A DNA stretch of 64,000 nt, taken from Halomonas sp. KAO (GTDB lineage: Bacteria; Pseudomonadota; Gammaproteobacteria; Pseudomonadales; Halomonadaceae). Location: assembly GCF_015595025.1 (NCBI RefSeq), contig NZ_JADNRL010000026.1, positions 373,334 to 437,333 on the forward strand, in the 5' to 3' direction. The position numbers and the translations under genes were made by a program. This document shows, piece after piece, positions 32,830 through 42,625 of this stretch (the first letter of the stretch is position 1; each line of letters begins with the position of its first letter). The notes beneath the pieces were generated by a model. The model saw nothing but the letters and a program-made list of their open reading frames with translations, had not been told where the DNA came from and did not search any database.

Positions 32830-33600
32830 TTATCCGCACTTGGACCAGCCGCAGCCGGAGTAGCAGGTGGGGCAGCCGTCCATCATGACCAGCTCGCCGT
32901 TGCACTCGGGGCAGTGGCCGACCACGGTGGGACCATCGCCCTTGGCCTTGTCGGCCTCCTGGGTCTTGGCGGCCTCCTGGGTCTTGCGTTCGGCCTGCTC
33001 GATCTCCTCCGCGGTAGGCGGCACCCAGAGGTGGCCACTGGCCTGACGCTGGGCGTAGCGCGTCACCAGCTCCTCCACCGGAACCTGATTGCCGTCCTGG
33101 TCGAGGAAACCACGCCGATAGAGGATCTGCTGGATCGACCAGGCGATGGCTGCGACCTCGGAGTCATGGAACATCGGCTTGCCCCAGCGGTTCATGCCGC
33201 AGCGCACCAGGCCCTTGTCCCAGGCCACCTTGCGCAGGTCGGCCACCGCCTGGGTGACATAACCGCCACGGGCCGCCAGCGAGAGGCTACGCATGGTAGC
33301 GGTGATCCACTGGTGCTCGCTGGAGAGCTGGCCGGAGGGGAAGAAGAACTCCACCGGACGCTCGATCACCACACGCTTGCCGTTGAGCACGCCCTCGACG
33401 GGCATGAACGACACCAGCAGGTAGACCTTCTTGCGGCCTTCCGCGCCGACATAGGAGATCTTCTCCGACACGGCCTCCAGGGTCCCCTCGGGACGCGAGG
33501 GAATGCGGACCGTGAGCGGGTTCTCCTCGGCCAGCGGCGGCTCTTCCACCGCCTTCTTGACGCTGTAGGAAACGATCTTGGAATTGATCTCGACGGCCAT
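32830..33600 (-). CDS. nrdJb: Adenosylcobalamin-dependent ribonucleotide reductase, C-terminal component NrdJb
   Basis: 256 residues from ATG 33600; GGAG lies 8 bases upstream. In pseudomonads and relatives class II reductase is split into NrdJa and NrdJb, and the N-terminus MAVEINSKIVSYSVKK fits this. The tail has paired cysteines (GHCPECNGE, DGCPTCYSGCGWSKCG) resembling a zinc ribbon and the redox tail of class II enzymes. A Lys/Glu/Ala-rich linker (AERKTQEAAKTQEADK) precedes it. It is 54 bp downstream of nrdJa. Confidence 0.9.
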   Translation of the reverse strand: MAVEINSKIVSYSVKKAVEEPPLAEENPLTVRIPSRPEGTLEAVSEKISYVGAEGRKKVYLLVSFMPVEGVLNGKRVVIERPVEFFFPSGQLSSEHQWITATMRSLSLAARGGYVTQAVADLRKVAWDKGLVRCGMNRWGKPMFHDSEVAAIAWSIQQILYRRGFLDQDGNQVPVEELVTRYAQRQASGHLWVPPTAEEIEQAERKTQEAAKTQEADKAKGDGPTVVGHCPECNGELVMMDGCPTCYSGCGWSKCG

Positions 33601-33654
33601 CAGGGGCTCCTCCGATAAATTGTCAGTTGGCACGCGGCAGCTGAAAGGCTCGGC

Positions 33655-35766
33655 TTACCACTTGCCATAGGTGCCTTCCTTCAGTGCGTCATAGAGGTTG
33701 GCCGCATTGTGCTCCTCACCGTCATAGATGACCTTCTCGTCACCCGCCAGCTCGACGCTCTCGCCGTTCTCCAGCTCGAACACGTAGGTGGTGTTCTTGA
33801 GGTCGTCCTCGCGCACCAGCACCCCCTGGAAGGCCTCCGGGTTGAAGCGGAAGGTGGTACAGCCCTTCAGCTTGCTGGCGTAGGCGTCGAGGTAGAGATC
33901 CTTGAACTCCTCGAAGGGGAACTCGGTGGGCACGTTCACCGTCTTGGAGATCGCCGAGTCGACCCACGTCTGGGCGGCGGCCTGCACCGCGACGTGCTGC
34001 TTCGGCGAGACGGCATCGGCGGTGATGAAGTAGTCCGGCAGGTCACTCTCCACGGCATCGGCGGCGATGAAGTGACGATAGGCCGCCAGCTCGAAGGAAA
34101 CAACCTCGACCTGCTCCTTGGTCTTCTTGCCCGCCTGGATGACGTTACGGAAGTAACGATGCGAGAACGACGGCTCGATGCCGTTGGAGGCATTGTTGCC
34201 CAGCGACAGCGAGATGGTGCCGGTCGGTGCGATGGAGCTGTGGTGGGTGAAACGTGCACCGTGCTCGGCCAGCTGACCGACCAGCTCCGGCTCCACTTCG
34301 GCGACCTTCTGCATGTAGCGGCTGTAGCGCGCATGCAGGATGCGACCGGGGACCTTGTCGCCGACCTCGTAGCCGTCCTTCTTGAGCTCGGGGCGCTCAC
34401 GCAGCATCTTCGGCGTGATCTCGTAATCCTCGGCGAGCGCGGGTGCCATGCCCTTCTCGCGGGAGAGCTCGAGCGCCTGCTTCCAGCCCTCGATGGCCAG
34501 GTTGCGGCTCACCTCTTCGGTGAACGCGAGCGACTCCGGTGAACCATAGGGGATCTTGAGCATGGTCAGGGTGGAGCCCAGGCCCAGAAAGCCCATGCCG
34601 TGACGACGCTTGGCCTCGATCTCGCGGCGCTGCCCCTCGAGCGGCAGCCCGCTGATCTCCACCACGTTGTCCAGCATGCGGGTAAAGATCGCCACCACCT
34701 CACGGTAGCGCGCCCAGTCGAAGCGCGGCTTCTTGCCGAAGGGGTCGATGACGAAGCGGGTCAGGTTGACCGAGCCCAGCAGGCAGGCACCCTCCGGCGG
34801 CAGCGGCTGCTCGCCGCAGGGGTTGGTGGCACGGATCTCCTCGCAGAACCAGTTGTTGTTCATGCGATTGACCTGGTCGATCAGGATGAAGCCCGGCTCG
34901 GCGTAGTCGTAGGTGGAGCTCATGATGGTGTCCCACAGCTCGCGGGCCTTGATCACCTCGACGATACGGCAGGCCACACGCCCCTCGGCATCGACGGTAT
35001 AGCCCTCCTCCACCACCGGCCAGTCCCGGTAGATCAGCTCGCTCTCGTCGACGTCATCCTTCTCGCCGGCATGCAGAGGGAAGGCCAGCGGCCAGTCGCT
35101 GTCGTTCTTCACCGCCTCCATGAACTCATCGGTGATCAGCAGGCTGAGGTTGAACTGACGCAGGCGGCCCGCCTCGCGCTTGGCCTCGATGAACTGGCGC
35201 ACATCGGGATGGCCGACATCGAAGGTGCCCATCTGGGCGCCGCGGCGACCGCCGGCGGAGGCCACCGTGAAGCACATCTTGTCGTAGATATCCATGAACG
35301 CCAGGGGACCGTTGGTGCCCGCCCCGGCGCCGAACACGAAGGCCCCCTTGTGACGCAGGGTAGAGAAGTCATAGCCGATGCCGCAGCCCGCCTTGAGGGT
35401 CATGCCGGCATCCACCACCGAGCCGAGGATATCGTGCATGGAGTCGCGGATGGTACGCGATACCGTGCAGTTGATCAGGCTTACCGCCGGCTTGTAGGCC
35501 TCGGCACCGGCGTTGGACATGATGCGGCCGGCAGGAATGGCGCCATTCTCCAGCGCCCAGCGAAACTTCGCCAGCCAGGCATCGGCCTGTTTGCCTTCCA
35601 CCGCGGCGAGTGCCCGGGCCACGCGGTCCCAGGTGGCGGCCACGTCCTGGTCCACGGGCTTGCCGTGACGGTCCTTGAGGCGATACTTGGAGTCCCAGAT
35701 ATCACGGGACGGCCCCTGCAGGGGCACCTCGTTGGATGACTTCACTGCCTTGGTGGAAGTGCTCAT
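33655..35766 (-). CDS. nrdJa: Adenosylcobalamin-dependent ribonucleotide reductase, catalytic component NrdJa
   Basis: 703 residues. Reduces ribonucleotides to deoxyribonucleotides with a B12-derived radical and no need for oxygen. Signature parts include SLINCTVSRTIRDSM with the catalytic-site cysteine, AGCGIGYDFSTLR, and NPCGEQPLPPEGACLLGS. Lies in an operon ubiT-nrdJa-nrdJb, linking oxygen-independent DNA precursor and quinone synthesis. Upstream DNA has NrdR-like boxes. Confidence 0.95.
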   Translation of the reverse strand: MSTSTKAVKSSNEVPLQGPSRDIWDSKYRLKDRHGKPVDQDVAATWDRVARALAAVEGKQADAWLAKFRWALENGAIPAGRIMSNAGAEAYKPAVSLINCTVSRTIRDSMHDILGSVVDAGMTLKAGCGIGYDFSTLRHKGAFVFGAGAGTNGPLAFMDIYDKMCFTVASAGGRRGAQMGTFDVGHPDVRQFIEAKREAGRLRQFNLSLLITDEFMEAVKNDSDWPLAFPLHAGEKDDVDESELIYRDWPVVEEGYTVDAEGRVACRIVEVIKARELWDTIMSSTYDYAEPGFILIDQVNRMNNNWFCEEIRATNPCGEQPLPPEGACLLGSVNLTRFVIDPFGKKPRFDWARYREVVAIFTRMLDNVVEISGLPLEGQRREIEAKRRHGMGFLGLGSTLTMLKIPYGSPESLAFTEEVSRNLAIEGWKQALELSREKGMAPALAEDYEITPKMLRERPELKKDGYEVGDKVPGRILHARYSRYMQKVAEVEPELVGQLAEHGARFTHHSSIAPTGTISLSLGNNASNGIEPSFSHRYFRNVIQAGKKTKEQVEVVSFELAAYRHFIAADAVESDLPDYFITADAVSPKQHVAVQAAAQTWVDSAISKTVNVPTEFPFEEFKDLYLDAYASKLKGCTTFRFNPEAFQGVLVREDDLKNTTYVFELENGESVELAGDEKVIYDGEEHNAANLYDALKEGTYGKW

Positions 35767-35804
35767 TCGGATGGCTCCGGAAGAAATACGTTAATCGAAA
35801 AATG

Positions 35805-36299
35805 TCAGCTCGTGCGTCTTGCCAGTCGCTCCAGGCGGACCAGCAACTCGCCGAAGGGCCCCTGGGCCAAGCCCTCCTCGCGTCCGTCGAGCAGGTTCTT
35901 GACCATCAGGCCCAGTTCGGTGTCGCCCTCGATCAGCAGCCGGCGCTGGAAGAACAGCGCGTCGGGATCCTCTCGCCGGGTCGCCAGGCAGAGGAATTCT
36001 CGCCAGCCACCGCGAATGGTGGCCTCGCCGGGCTCATGGCACACCAGCAGACGCTCGCTCTCCTGGGTGAGCGTCAACGACATGCCGATGTCCTCGATGG
36101 CCAGGGTGATACTGCGCCCCTCCAGGGCGTCGAACTCCCCCTCGGCCAGAGGCTCGGCGAAGGTGCGATTGAGCAGCGGCTCCACCAGGCGGCGCTTGAT
36201 ACCGACCGGCACGCGCGGATCGATGGCGCGAATCAGTTGGGCGGGTGCGGGAGGATGCGGCAGGGCATGTAACGGTAAAGGCAACAACGGCAGGGACAT
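35805..36299 (-). CDS. ubiT: UbiT, SCP2-domain accessory factor for anaerobic ubiquinone synthesis
   Basis: 164 residues. The SCP2 lipid-binding core and the typical end FFQRRLLIEGDTELGLMVKNL with a DG-rich tail match UbiT (YhbT). UbiT binds ubiquinone intermediates for UbiU-UbiV, replacing UbiJ under anaerobiosis. Here it is separated from ubiUV (3.2 kb away, opposite strand) and sits in front of nrdJa, 38 bp apart. Confidence 0.88.
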   Translation of the reverse strand: MSLPLLPLPLHALPHPPAPAQLIRAIDPRVPVGIKRRLVEPLLNRTFAEPLAEGEFDALEGRSITLAIEDIGMSLTLTQESERLLVCHEPGEATIRGGWREFLCLATRREDPDALFFQRRLLIEGDTELGLMVKNLLDGREEGLAQGPFGELLVRLERLARRTS

Positions 36300-36615
36300 G
36301 ACAGCTCTCCTGAAGGGTAACCATGTGGCCAGAAACCTGCCGGACTTAACGCCGATCTACTCCGAAATCCAAAAATCTCTCGTTGTGATCGGTCGAATCC
36401 GACAGGCTCCCAGGCCGCCGAACCGTTCATCCTAGGCCGCTACTCCCGGGGCTGCACTGACATGCATCATGTCGGTGGCAGGCCTCATGCTCACCCGCGG
36501 CCCGACTACCATATATAGTCCATATCCGGTCAGCAAGCCCCATATCTGGTGAAACATGAGGTGCATCATGACCCATTTTCATTTGACAGCCTGGCCCCAA
36601 GAAACAGCGTCAGGT
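36300..36615. other. Promoter region of the ubiT-nrdJab operon (316 bp)
   Basis: Contains the NrdR-like boxes (36506-36555) and a weak FNR-like sequence TTGTG-ATCG-GTCGA (36383-36396), which if used would put a start site near 36348. No open frame worth reporting. Confidence 0.5.
36506..36555. promoter_or_regulatory. Candidate pair of NrdR boxes
   Basis: Box 1 CTACCATATATAGTCC (36506-36521) shares 11 of 16 bases with the NrdR consensus acaCwAtATaTwGtgt. A second match GCCCCATATCTGGTGA lies exactly 31 bp further, the three-turn spacing known for NrdR pairs; a weaker CCATATCCGGT is between them. Regulation of the nrdJ operon is inferred. Confidence 0.5.
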
Positions 36616-37356
36616 TCACCCGACTCGACGATAGATAAGATCCCAGACCCCGTGGCCCAGTTTCTCGCCGCGGGCCTCGAACTTGGTCAGCGGTCGAAAC
36701 GCCGGACGTGGCACATAGGGAGAGGTCTCGGCGTCGGCGGTATTGGCGAAGCCATCGGCGGCATCCATCACCTCGGCCATCCACTCGGCATAGGCTTCCC
36801 AGTCGGTGGCGAGGTGGAAGGTACCACCGGCCTTCAGCCGCGTACGCACCAGCTCGACGAAGGCGGGTTGAACGATGCGCCGCTTGTGGTGCTTCTTCTT
36901 GGGCCAGGGATCCGGGAAGAACAGCTGCACGGTATCCAGGCTCGCCTCGGGAAGGCACTGTTCCAGCACCGCCAGGGCATCCTCACGGTAGACACGCAGG
37001 TTGGTGAGGCCACGCTTGTCGACCTCGTCGAGCAGCTTGCCGACACCCGGCGCATGCACCTCGATACCGATGAAGTCGGTATCGGGGTGAGTCTCGGCCT
37101 GCTCCACCAGCGAGGCCCCCATGCCGAAGCCGATCTCCACCACGCGAGGGGCTTCGCGGCCGAACAGGGCATCGAGGTCCTGGCGACCGTCGGCCAGGGT
37201 CAGTCCGAGTCGCGGCCATACTTCCTCGAGCCCGCGGGTCTGGGCCTGGGTCATGCGCCCGGCGCGCAGGACGTAGCTCTTGATGCCGCGGCGATGCAGC
37301 GGGGCATCCGCTCCCTCCGGGCCGGTCGTCTTGTCATCATGGTGGGGATCGGTCAT
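36616..37356 (-). CDS. trmB: tRNA (guanine-N7-)-methyltransferase TrmB
   Basis: 246 residues. SAM-binding motif [31 protein letters not shown], and the family signature [16 protein letters not shown]. It methylates G46 in the variable loop of tRNAs. Divergent from the DUF423 gene across repeat copy D. Confidence 0.97.
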   Translation of the reverse strand: MTDPHHDDKTTGPEGADAPLHRRGIKSYVLRAGRMTQAQTRGLEEVWPRLGLTLADGRQDLDALFGREAPRVVEIGFGMGASLVEQAETHPDTDFIGIEVHAPGVGKLLDEVDKRGLTNLRVYREDALAVLEQCLPEASLDTVQLFFPDPWPKKKHHKRRIVQPAFVELVRTRLKAGGTFHLATDWEAYAEWMAEVMDAADGFANTADAETSPYVPRPAFRPLTKFEARGEKLGHGVWDLIYRRVG

Positions 37357-37481
37357 GGCGCGGGGCTGCTCTCTGAACGGAATCTTCTGGGCTTGGATAG
37401 ATCGGGGGCGCGTATTGTAGCGGCTAAGGCCGCCGCAGGGTACGGTAGGTAGTCAAAGTCGGCGAACTCGCGAGGCTGATA

Positions 37482-37580
37482 CGGCGACAGGCCTACGAGG
37501 GAGCGCTATGAATACCTCCCTGTACGCTACCTCGGCCATCCCTGGTCCTCGGACCCCCTCTTCTACCTGTCCCCGGCGCC
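37482..37580. repeat. Structured intergenic repeat, copy D
   Basis: Left arm CGGCGACAGG-CCTAC-GAGGGAG and right arm CCCCCTC-TTCTAC-CTGTCCCCG pair as two stems separated by an internal loop; GGTCC-TC-GGACC is a small inner hairpin. It is very similar to copy E in reverse. It lies in the divergent gap between trmB and DUF423. Confidence 0.78.
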
Positions 37581-37632
37581 TCTCGACGACCAACACAACC
37601 GAACCGATCAGGCAAGGCTAAGGAGCATCAGA

Positions 37633-38016
37633 ATGCAGGACAGGAGATGGTGGCTGGTCGCGGCGCTCTCCGGCGCCCTGGTGGTGATCGCCGGCGCCTT
37701 CGCCGCCCACGCCCTGGAGGGGCAGCTGACCCCACGGCTGGCGGCGGCCTTCGAGACCGGGGTGCGCTACCAGGCGTGGCACACCCTGGCACTGATGGCG
37801 GTGCTTGCCTGGCGCAGCAGCGTTCGACTGCCCGGACAACGGCTGGCCATGGGGCTATGGACGGCCGGCATCGCGCTCTTCTCCGGCTCCCTCTACGCCA
37901 TGGCACTCAGCGGTGTGACACGGCTGGGGGTAGTCACGCCGATCGGGGGCACCCTGATGATTGGTGGCTGGCTGGCATTGGCGAGCGCGATTCTGCGCGC
38001 ACCGCCCCGTGGCTGA
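37633..38016 (+). CDS. DUF423 family membrane protein
   Basis: 127 residues, four hydrophobic helices. Family pattern: VVIAGAFAAHALEG near the N-terminus, FETGVRYQAWHTLALM in the middle and VVTPIGGTLMIGGWLALA at the end. Function unknown. Preceded by TAAGGAGCATC. Confidence 0.93.
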   Translation: MQDRRWWLVAALSGALVVIAGAFAAHALEGQLTPRLAAAFETGVRYQAWHTLALMAVLAWRSSVRLPGQRLAMGLWTAGIALFSGSLYAMALSGVTRLGVVTPIGGTLMIGGWLALASAILRAPPRG

Positions 38017-38022
38017 GACCCG

Positions 38023-38436
38023 TCAGTCACGATCCGGCAGGGCATAGGTGGCGGTGACCAGGGCCACCGGCTCCTCCTGGCCGGCGGAGAAGAGCTGAAC
38101 CTCGCCCACCGCCAGGCGACGACCCAGCTTGAGCAGACGGGCGGTGGCGATGATATCGCGATCGCCCCGTGGGCGGCGCAGGAAACGGCAATGCAGATCG
38201 CTGGTCACCGCCATGGGCTCGGGGCCGATCTCGGCGAGGATCGCCACATAGAGGCAGACGTCGGCCAGGCCCATCAGGGTAGGGCCGGAGACGCTGGCAC
38301 CGGGACGCAGATGCTCGTCGTCGATGGCCAGGCTCATGGTGGCCTTCATATGATCGACGGCCTCGATGGTGCCGATTCGCTGGGGAAATACCTCGTCGAG
38401 GAAGTCCTCGATGGCGGCGGCGGTCATCACGGGCAT
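38023..38436 (-). CDS. PaaI-type hotdog thioesterase family protein
   Basis: 137 residues from ATG 38436, with GGGAGG just ahead; ATG 38427 is also possible. Hotdog-fold pattern: GASVSGPTLMGLADVCLYVAIL (central helix with D) and VTSDLHCRFLRRPRGDRDIIA. Likely acyl-CoA thioesterase of unknown substrate. Confidence 0.82.
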   Translation of the reverse strand: MPVMTAAAIEDFLDEVFPQRIGTIEAVDHMKATMSLAIDDEHLRPGASVSGPTLMGLADVCLYVAILAEIGPEPMAVTSDLHCRFLRRPRGDRDIIATARLLKLGRRLAVGEVQLFSAGQEEPVALVTATYALPDRD

Positions 38437-38542
38437 GGTGGGCCTCCCTGCGGTAGCGAGTGACGATGGTGAGTGCATCAGGCACCACCTTAGCCGACCG
38501 GCCGCGACACCGACAGTGCCACCCCCTACCCTCATCAACGCA

Positions 38543-38576
38543 AGCGCCCCCGCGGCATGATGACCGCGGGGGCGCT
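38543..38576 (-). terminator. Terminator hairpin after glcB
   Basis: AGCGCCCCCGCGG and CCGCGGGGGCGCT pair perfectly over 13 bp with an 8-base loop, 24 bp after the glcB stop. It is also just upstream of the thioesterase gene. Confidence 0.6.
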
Positions 38577-38599
38577 CCCCGACGCCTTTCGTTGCTGCC

Positions 38600-40774
38600 T
38601 TACTTCGCCTTGTGCACGGCGCGCCAGTGGTGCAGCAGCGGCTCGGTGTAGCCGGAGGGCTGCACGCGGCCCTTGAAGACCAGATCGCTGGCGGCCTGGA
38701 AGGCGCTGGAGCCCTCGAAGTCCGCGCTCATCGGCGTGTAGTCCGGGTCACCGGCATTCTGCTCGTCGACCACCTTGGCCATGCGCTTGAGGGTCTCCTC
38801 GACGCGGGCGGCGTCGACCACACCATGGTGCAGCCAGTTGGCGATGTGCTGGCTGGAGATGCGCAGCGTGGCACGGTCCTCCATCAGGCCCACATCGTGG
38901 ATGTCCGGCACCTTGGAGCAGCCCACACCGTGCTCGACCCAGCGCACCACGTAACCGAGGATGCCCTGGCAGTTGTTGTCGAGCTCCTGCTGCAGCTCCT
39001 CATCGCTCCAGTCGGTGTTCTCGGCGACCGGCACGGTGAGCAGGTCATCGAGACAGTCGGCCTCGCCCTGCGCTTCCATCTCGCGCTGAATCGCGCTGAC
39101 TTCCACCTGGTGGTAGTGCAGGGCGTGCAGTGCCGCAGCGGTGGGCGACGGTACCCAGGCGGTGTTGGCACCCGCCTTGGGGTGACCGATCTTCTGCTCG
39201 AGCATGGCGGCCATCAGGTCAGGCATTGCCCACATGCCCTTGCCGATCTGGGCACGGCCACGCAGGCCACAGGCCAGACCCACCTGAACGTTGTTCTTCT
39301 CGTAGGCCTGGATCCAGGCGGCGCCCTTCATGTCACCCTTGCGGATCATCGGGCCCGCTTCCATGGCGGTGTGCATCTCGTCGCCGGTGCGGTCGAGGAA
39401 GCCGGTATTGATGAACACGACGCGAGAAGACGCCTCGGCAATACAGGCCTTGAGGTTGACCGATGTGCGGCGCTCCTCGTCCATGATGCCCATCTTGAGG
39501 GTATCGCGCTCCATGCCCAGCAGGTCCTCGATACGGCCGAACAGCTCGTTGGAGAACGCCACTTCCCTGGGGCCATGCATCTTGGGCTTGACGATATAGA
39601 CCGAGCCCTCACGCGAGTTGCGCAGGTCGCCCTCGCCCTTCTTGAGATCGTGCAGGGCCGCCAGGCTGGTGACGATGCCATCGAGGATGCCTTCGGGCAG
39701 CTCGTTGCCCTCGGCGTCGAGTACCGCGGGGGTCGTCATCAGATGGCCGACGTTGCGCACGAACATCAGCGAGCGACCCGGCAGGGTGATGCTGTCACCG
39801 TCGGTGATTTGCCAGGTGCGGTCGGCATTGAGGCGACGGGTAAAGGTCTTGCCGCCCTTCTCCATCTCCTGCTGCAGATCGCCCTTCATCAGGCCCAGCC
39901 AGCTGGAGTAGACGCTGACCTTGTCCTCGGCATCCACGGCCGCCACGGAGTCTTCACAGTCCATGATCGCGGTCAGGGCAGCCTCGACCATCACGTCCTT
40001 GACGCCGGCCGGGTCGGTCTTGCCGATCGGGTGGGTCGGGTCGATCTGGATCTCCAGATGCAGGCCGTGATTGCTCAGCAGGATCGCCTCGGGGCTCTCC
40101 GCCGGGCCGTTGAAGCCCACCAGCTTGCCGGCGTCCTTGAGCCCGGTCTCGCGACCTCCCTCCAGGGTGACCACCAGATGGCCATCACGCAGGGCATACT
40201 TGGTGGCGTCGCGATGGGAGCCGGTCGCCAGCGGTGCGGCACGGTCGAGCACGCCACGGGCGTAGGCGATGACCTTCTCGCCGCGCTTGGGGTTGAAGCT
40301 GCTTCCCTTCTCGGCACCCTCCTCCTCGGAGATGACGTCGGTGCCATAGAGGGCATCGTAGAGGCTGCCCCAGCGGGCGTTGGCGGCGTTCAGCGCGTAA
40401 CGCGGATTGTCGACCGGCACCACCAGCTGCGGGCCTGCCTGAACGGCAACTTCGCGGTCGACGTTGGCAGTGCTCACCTCAACCTGAGCCGGCGATGCCA
40501 CCAGGTAGCCGATCTCCTCGAGGAAGCCGCGATAGGCGGCCATATCACGCACCGGGCCCGGGTTCTCGCGGTGCCAGGCGTCCAGTTTCTCCTGAAGACG
40601 GTCGCGCTCGGCGAGCAGTTCACGGTTCTTCGGGGTCAGATCATGAAAGAGGGTGTCGACGCCGGCCCAGAAGGCCTCGGCATCGACGCCGGTGCCCGGA
40701 AGCGCCTGCTCGTTGATAAAGCGGTCCAGTTCGGCGGCCACCTGGAGACGGTGGCGTGTGACACGCTGGGTCAT
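38600..40774 (-). CDS. glcB: Malate synthase G
   Basis: 724 residues, the length of GlcB. Condenses glyoxylate with acetyl-CoA to malate. Signature segments: [32 protein letters not shown] with catalytic acidic residues, [35 protein letters not shown] and [22 protein letters not shown] 40774 with GAGGAGAT upstream gives the family N-terminus; an upstream Met at 40813 is less likely. Confidence 0.97.
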   Translation of the reverse strand: MTQRVTRHRLQVAAELDRFINEQALPGTGVDAEAFWAGVDTLFHDLTPKNRELLAERDRLQEKLDAWHRENPGPVRDMAAYRGFLEEIGYLVASPAQVEVSTANVDREVAVQAGPQLVVPVDNPRYALNAANARWGSLYDALYGTDVISEEEGAEKGSSFNPKRGEKVIAYARGVLDRAAPLATGSHRDATKYALRDGHLVVTLEGGRETGLKDAGKLVGFNGPAESPEAILLSNHGLHLEIQIDPTHPIGKTDPAGVKDVMVEAALTAIMDCEDSVAAVDAEDKVSVYSSWLGLMKGDLQQEMEKGGKTFTRRLNADRTWQITDGDSITLPGRSLMFVRNVGHLMTTPAVLDAEGNELPEGILDGIVTSLAALHDLKKGEGDLRNSREGSVYIVKPKMHGPREVAFSNELFGRIEDLLGMERDTLKMGIMDEERRTSVNLKACIAEASSRVVFINTGFLDRTGDEMHTAMEAGPMIRKGDMKGAAWIQAYEKNNVQVGLACGLRGRAQIGKGMWAMPDLMAAMLEQKIGHPKAGANTAWVPSPTAAALHALHYHQVEVSAIQREMEAQGEADCLDDLLTVPVAENTDWSDEELQQELDNNCQGILGYVVRWVEHGVGCSKVPDIHDVGLMEDRATLRISSQHIANWLHHGVVDAARVEETLKRMAKVVDEQNAGDPDYTPMSADFEGSSAFQAASDLVFKGRVQPSGYTEPLLHHWRAVHKAK

Positions 40775-41006
40775 GATGAATCTCCTCACACGGGGCAGAC
40801 GGCGGGTGCACACCGCGCTGCCATCAACAGGGTTGGGTGACTGCGTAGCTACCAGTTTGTGGAAAACACTTCCACGTGTAAAGCGAAGAGGGCTTCCTCA
40901 CCGGCGAGACTCGACCAAAAGATAATGCCGCAGGACCAACCCATCCGGCACGCATGGTGACACCTCGCGCTTGGCGCTAGCATGGTGGAACACCGTGGAG
41001 AATCAG

Positions 41007-41990
41007 ATGAGTGACTTTACCCCCCTGCAGGCGCTAGGCCCATTCCGCAAGGTCGACCCCTCGGCCGAGCTGCCTGGTGGCGATCACCTGGAGCGTTATC
41101 TGGGCCACTACGGTCTGGCACCGCTGCTCGCCAGACACGTGGGGCTGCACCTCGGCTTCCTGGACGCCGGTGACTTCCGCCTGTGGGCCTCGCTATGGAG
41201 CCCCGCCGAGCCCATCGGCACGGTCTTCGTGGTTCACGGCTACTTCGACCACCTGGGACTCTATCGTCACCTTCTGGAGAGACTGCTCGATCGAGGCTGG
41301 CGGGTGGTGCTGTGGGATCTGCCCGGCCACGGACTCTCCAGTGGCCGGCGCGCCTCCATCGAGGACTTCGACGACTATGGCGCCTGCCTGCGCGCCCTCC
41401 AGGACCATCTGCGGCGTGAAGGGCTGGCGCCCCACCCCTGGCTGGGCATCGGCCAGAGCACCGGGGCGGCAATACTCGCCACCGACGCCCTGACCCGCGG
41501 CACGGACAGCCACTGGGCCGGTCTGGCCCTGCTGGCCCCCCTGGTGCGGCCCTGGGGCTGGCGGCAGTCGAGCTGGCTTCACCTGCTGGTGGGACCCTTC
41601 GTGCGCTCCATCCCGCGCAAGTTCCGCGACAACTCCACCGATGCCGAATTCGCGACCTTCCTTCGCGAGCAGGATCCGCTGCAGGCCGATCGCCTGGCGG
41701 TGGACTGGGTCAGCGCCATGCGCCGCTGGATGCCTCGCCTGCTGGCACTGCCCCCCACCCCGGTGCCGACCCTGATCCTGCAAGGAGAGCAGGACCTGAC
41801 CGTGGACTGGGTATGGAACCTGGGGGTGCTCAAGGAGAAATTCCCCAATGCCGAGGTCCATCTACATCCCGAGGCACGCCACCACCTGGTCAACGAGGCG
41901 GAGCCCATCCGCCAGGCGCTCTTCGACAACCTGGATCGTTTCATCGACGCCCTGGCCCCCAGCCCCGCAGCGGAGAACGCACCACCATGA
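41007..41990 (+). CDS. Alpha/beta hydrolase (lysophospholipase / monoacylglycerol lipase-like)
   Basis: 327 residues from ATG 41007 (GTGGAG upstream). HG motif VFVVHGYFDHLGLYRHLL, strand WDLPGHGLSSG, nucleophile elbow G-x-S-x-G as IGQSTGAA, and late His in EARHHLVNE. Substrate unknown; family members cleave monoacyl lipids. Overlaps the lipoprotein gene by four bases. Confidence 0.9.
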   Translation: MSDFTPLQALGPFRKVDPSAELPGGDHLERYLGHYGLAPLLARHVGLHLGFLDAGDFRLWASLWSPAEPIGTVFVVHGYFDHLGLYRHLLERLLDRGWRVVLWDLPGHGLSSGRRASIEDFDDYGACLRALQDHLRREGLAPHPWLGIGQSTGAAILATDALTRGTDSHWAGLALLAPLVRPWGWRQSSWLHLLVGPFVRSIPRKFRDNSTDAEFATFLREQDPLQADRLAVDWVSAMRRWMPRLLALPPTPVPTLILQGEQDLTVDWVWNLGVLKEKFPNAEVHLHPEARHHLVNEAEPIRQALFDNLDRFIDALAPSPAAENAPP

Positions 41991-42475
41991 ACACCTCCTC
42001 ACGCCTGACCCTGCTGGCACTGCTGGCACTGCTCACCGGCTGCGCCGGCGCCCCGGAGAGCCCCGACAGCGGCATACGTCAGGCGCTGTTCAACCTTGGC
42101 GAGCGCGCCGCGGCGCGGGTAATGGCCGCGCCGGAACTCCCCCGCCCTCCGAGCGACCAGGTGCTGCTGCTCTCCCCCTCCGAGGTCGACGCCAGCCTCG
42201 GCATCGCGGACGAGCGCTTTCAGGAGAGCCTGGTTCGCGCGCTGCTGGCGGTCAGCGATGGTCCCCAGGTGCTCGACTGGGGCGGCGGCCTGGGCGAGGG
42301 CGGCGATAACCAGTGGCAGCTGGAGAGCCACCTCGAGGCGGACGGCCCACGCCTCGCCCTCTCCGACCGTGAGCTTCTGCCCTACCGCCTGAAGCTGACA
42401 CTGCGCCGCCCCGGCGAGGAAGCGGCTCGCTGGCAAGCCAGCCTTCAGGGTGCCCTGGACGCCACGGCGCTATAA
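41987..42475 (+). CDS. Predicted lipoprotein of unknown function
   Basis: 162 residues. Signal peptide TLLALLALLTGCAG with lipobox LTGC, Cys at residue 19, so the mature protein is an inner- or outer-membrane lipoprotein. The rest has no recognised domain. Translationally coupled (ATGA) to the upstream hydrolase. Confidence 0.75.
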   Translation: MNTSSRLTLLALLALLTGCAGAPESPDSGIRQALFNLGERAAARVMAAPELPRPPSDQVLLLSPSEVDASLGIADERFQESLVRALLAVSDGPQVLDWGGGLGEGGDNQWQLESHLEADGPRLALSDRELLPYRLKLTLRRPGEEAARWQASLQGALDATAL

Positions 42476-42490
42476 CGATAGCGAAAACCT

Positions 42491-42586
42491 CCGGGGATAG
42501 GCCGTAAAGGGGGTCCGAGGACCAGGGGTGGCCGAGGTAGCGTACAGGGACGTATTCACAGCGCCCCCTTTCAGGCCTGTCGCCGG
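42491..42586. repeat. Structured intergenic repeat, copy E (inverted)
   Basis: Opposite orientation to copies A-D. Its reverse complement shares long blocks with copy D, including GTCCCTGTACGCTACCTCGG and CCCTGGTCCTCGGACCCCCT. Outer arms GGGGATAGGCC and GGCCTGTCGCC still pair with mismatches. Lies in the convergent gap between the lipoprotein gene and comM. Confidence 0.78.
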
Positions 42587-42625
42587 AAAAAGCCTTGAGC
42601 GATACCGGTTGCGATGACCATGAGC

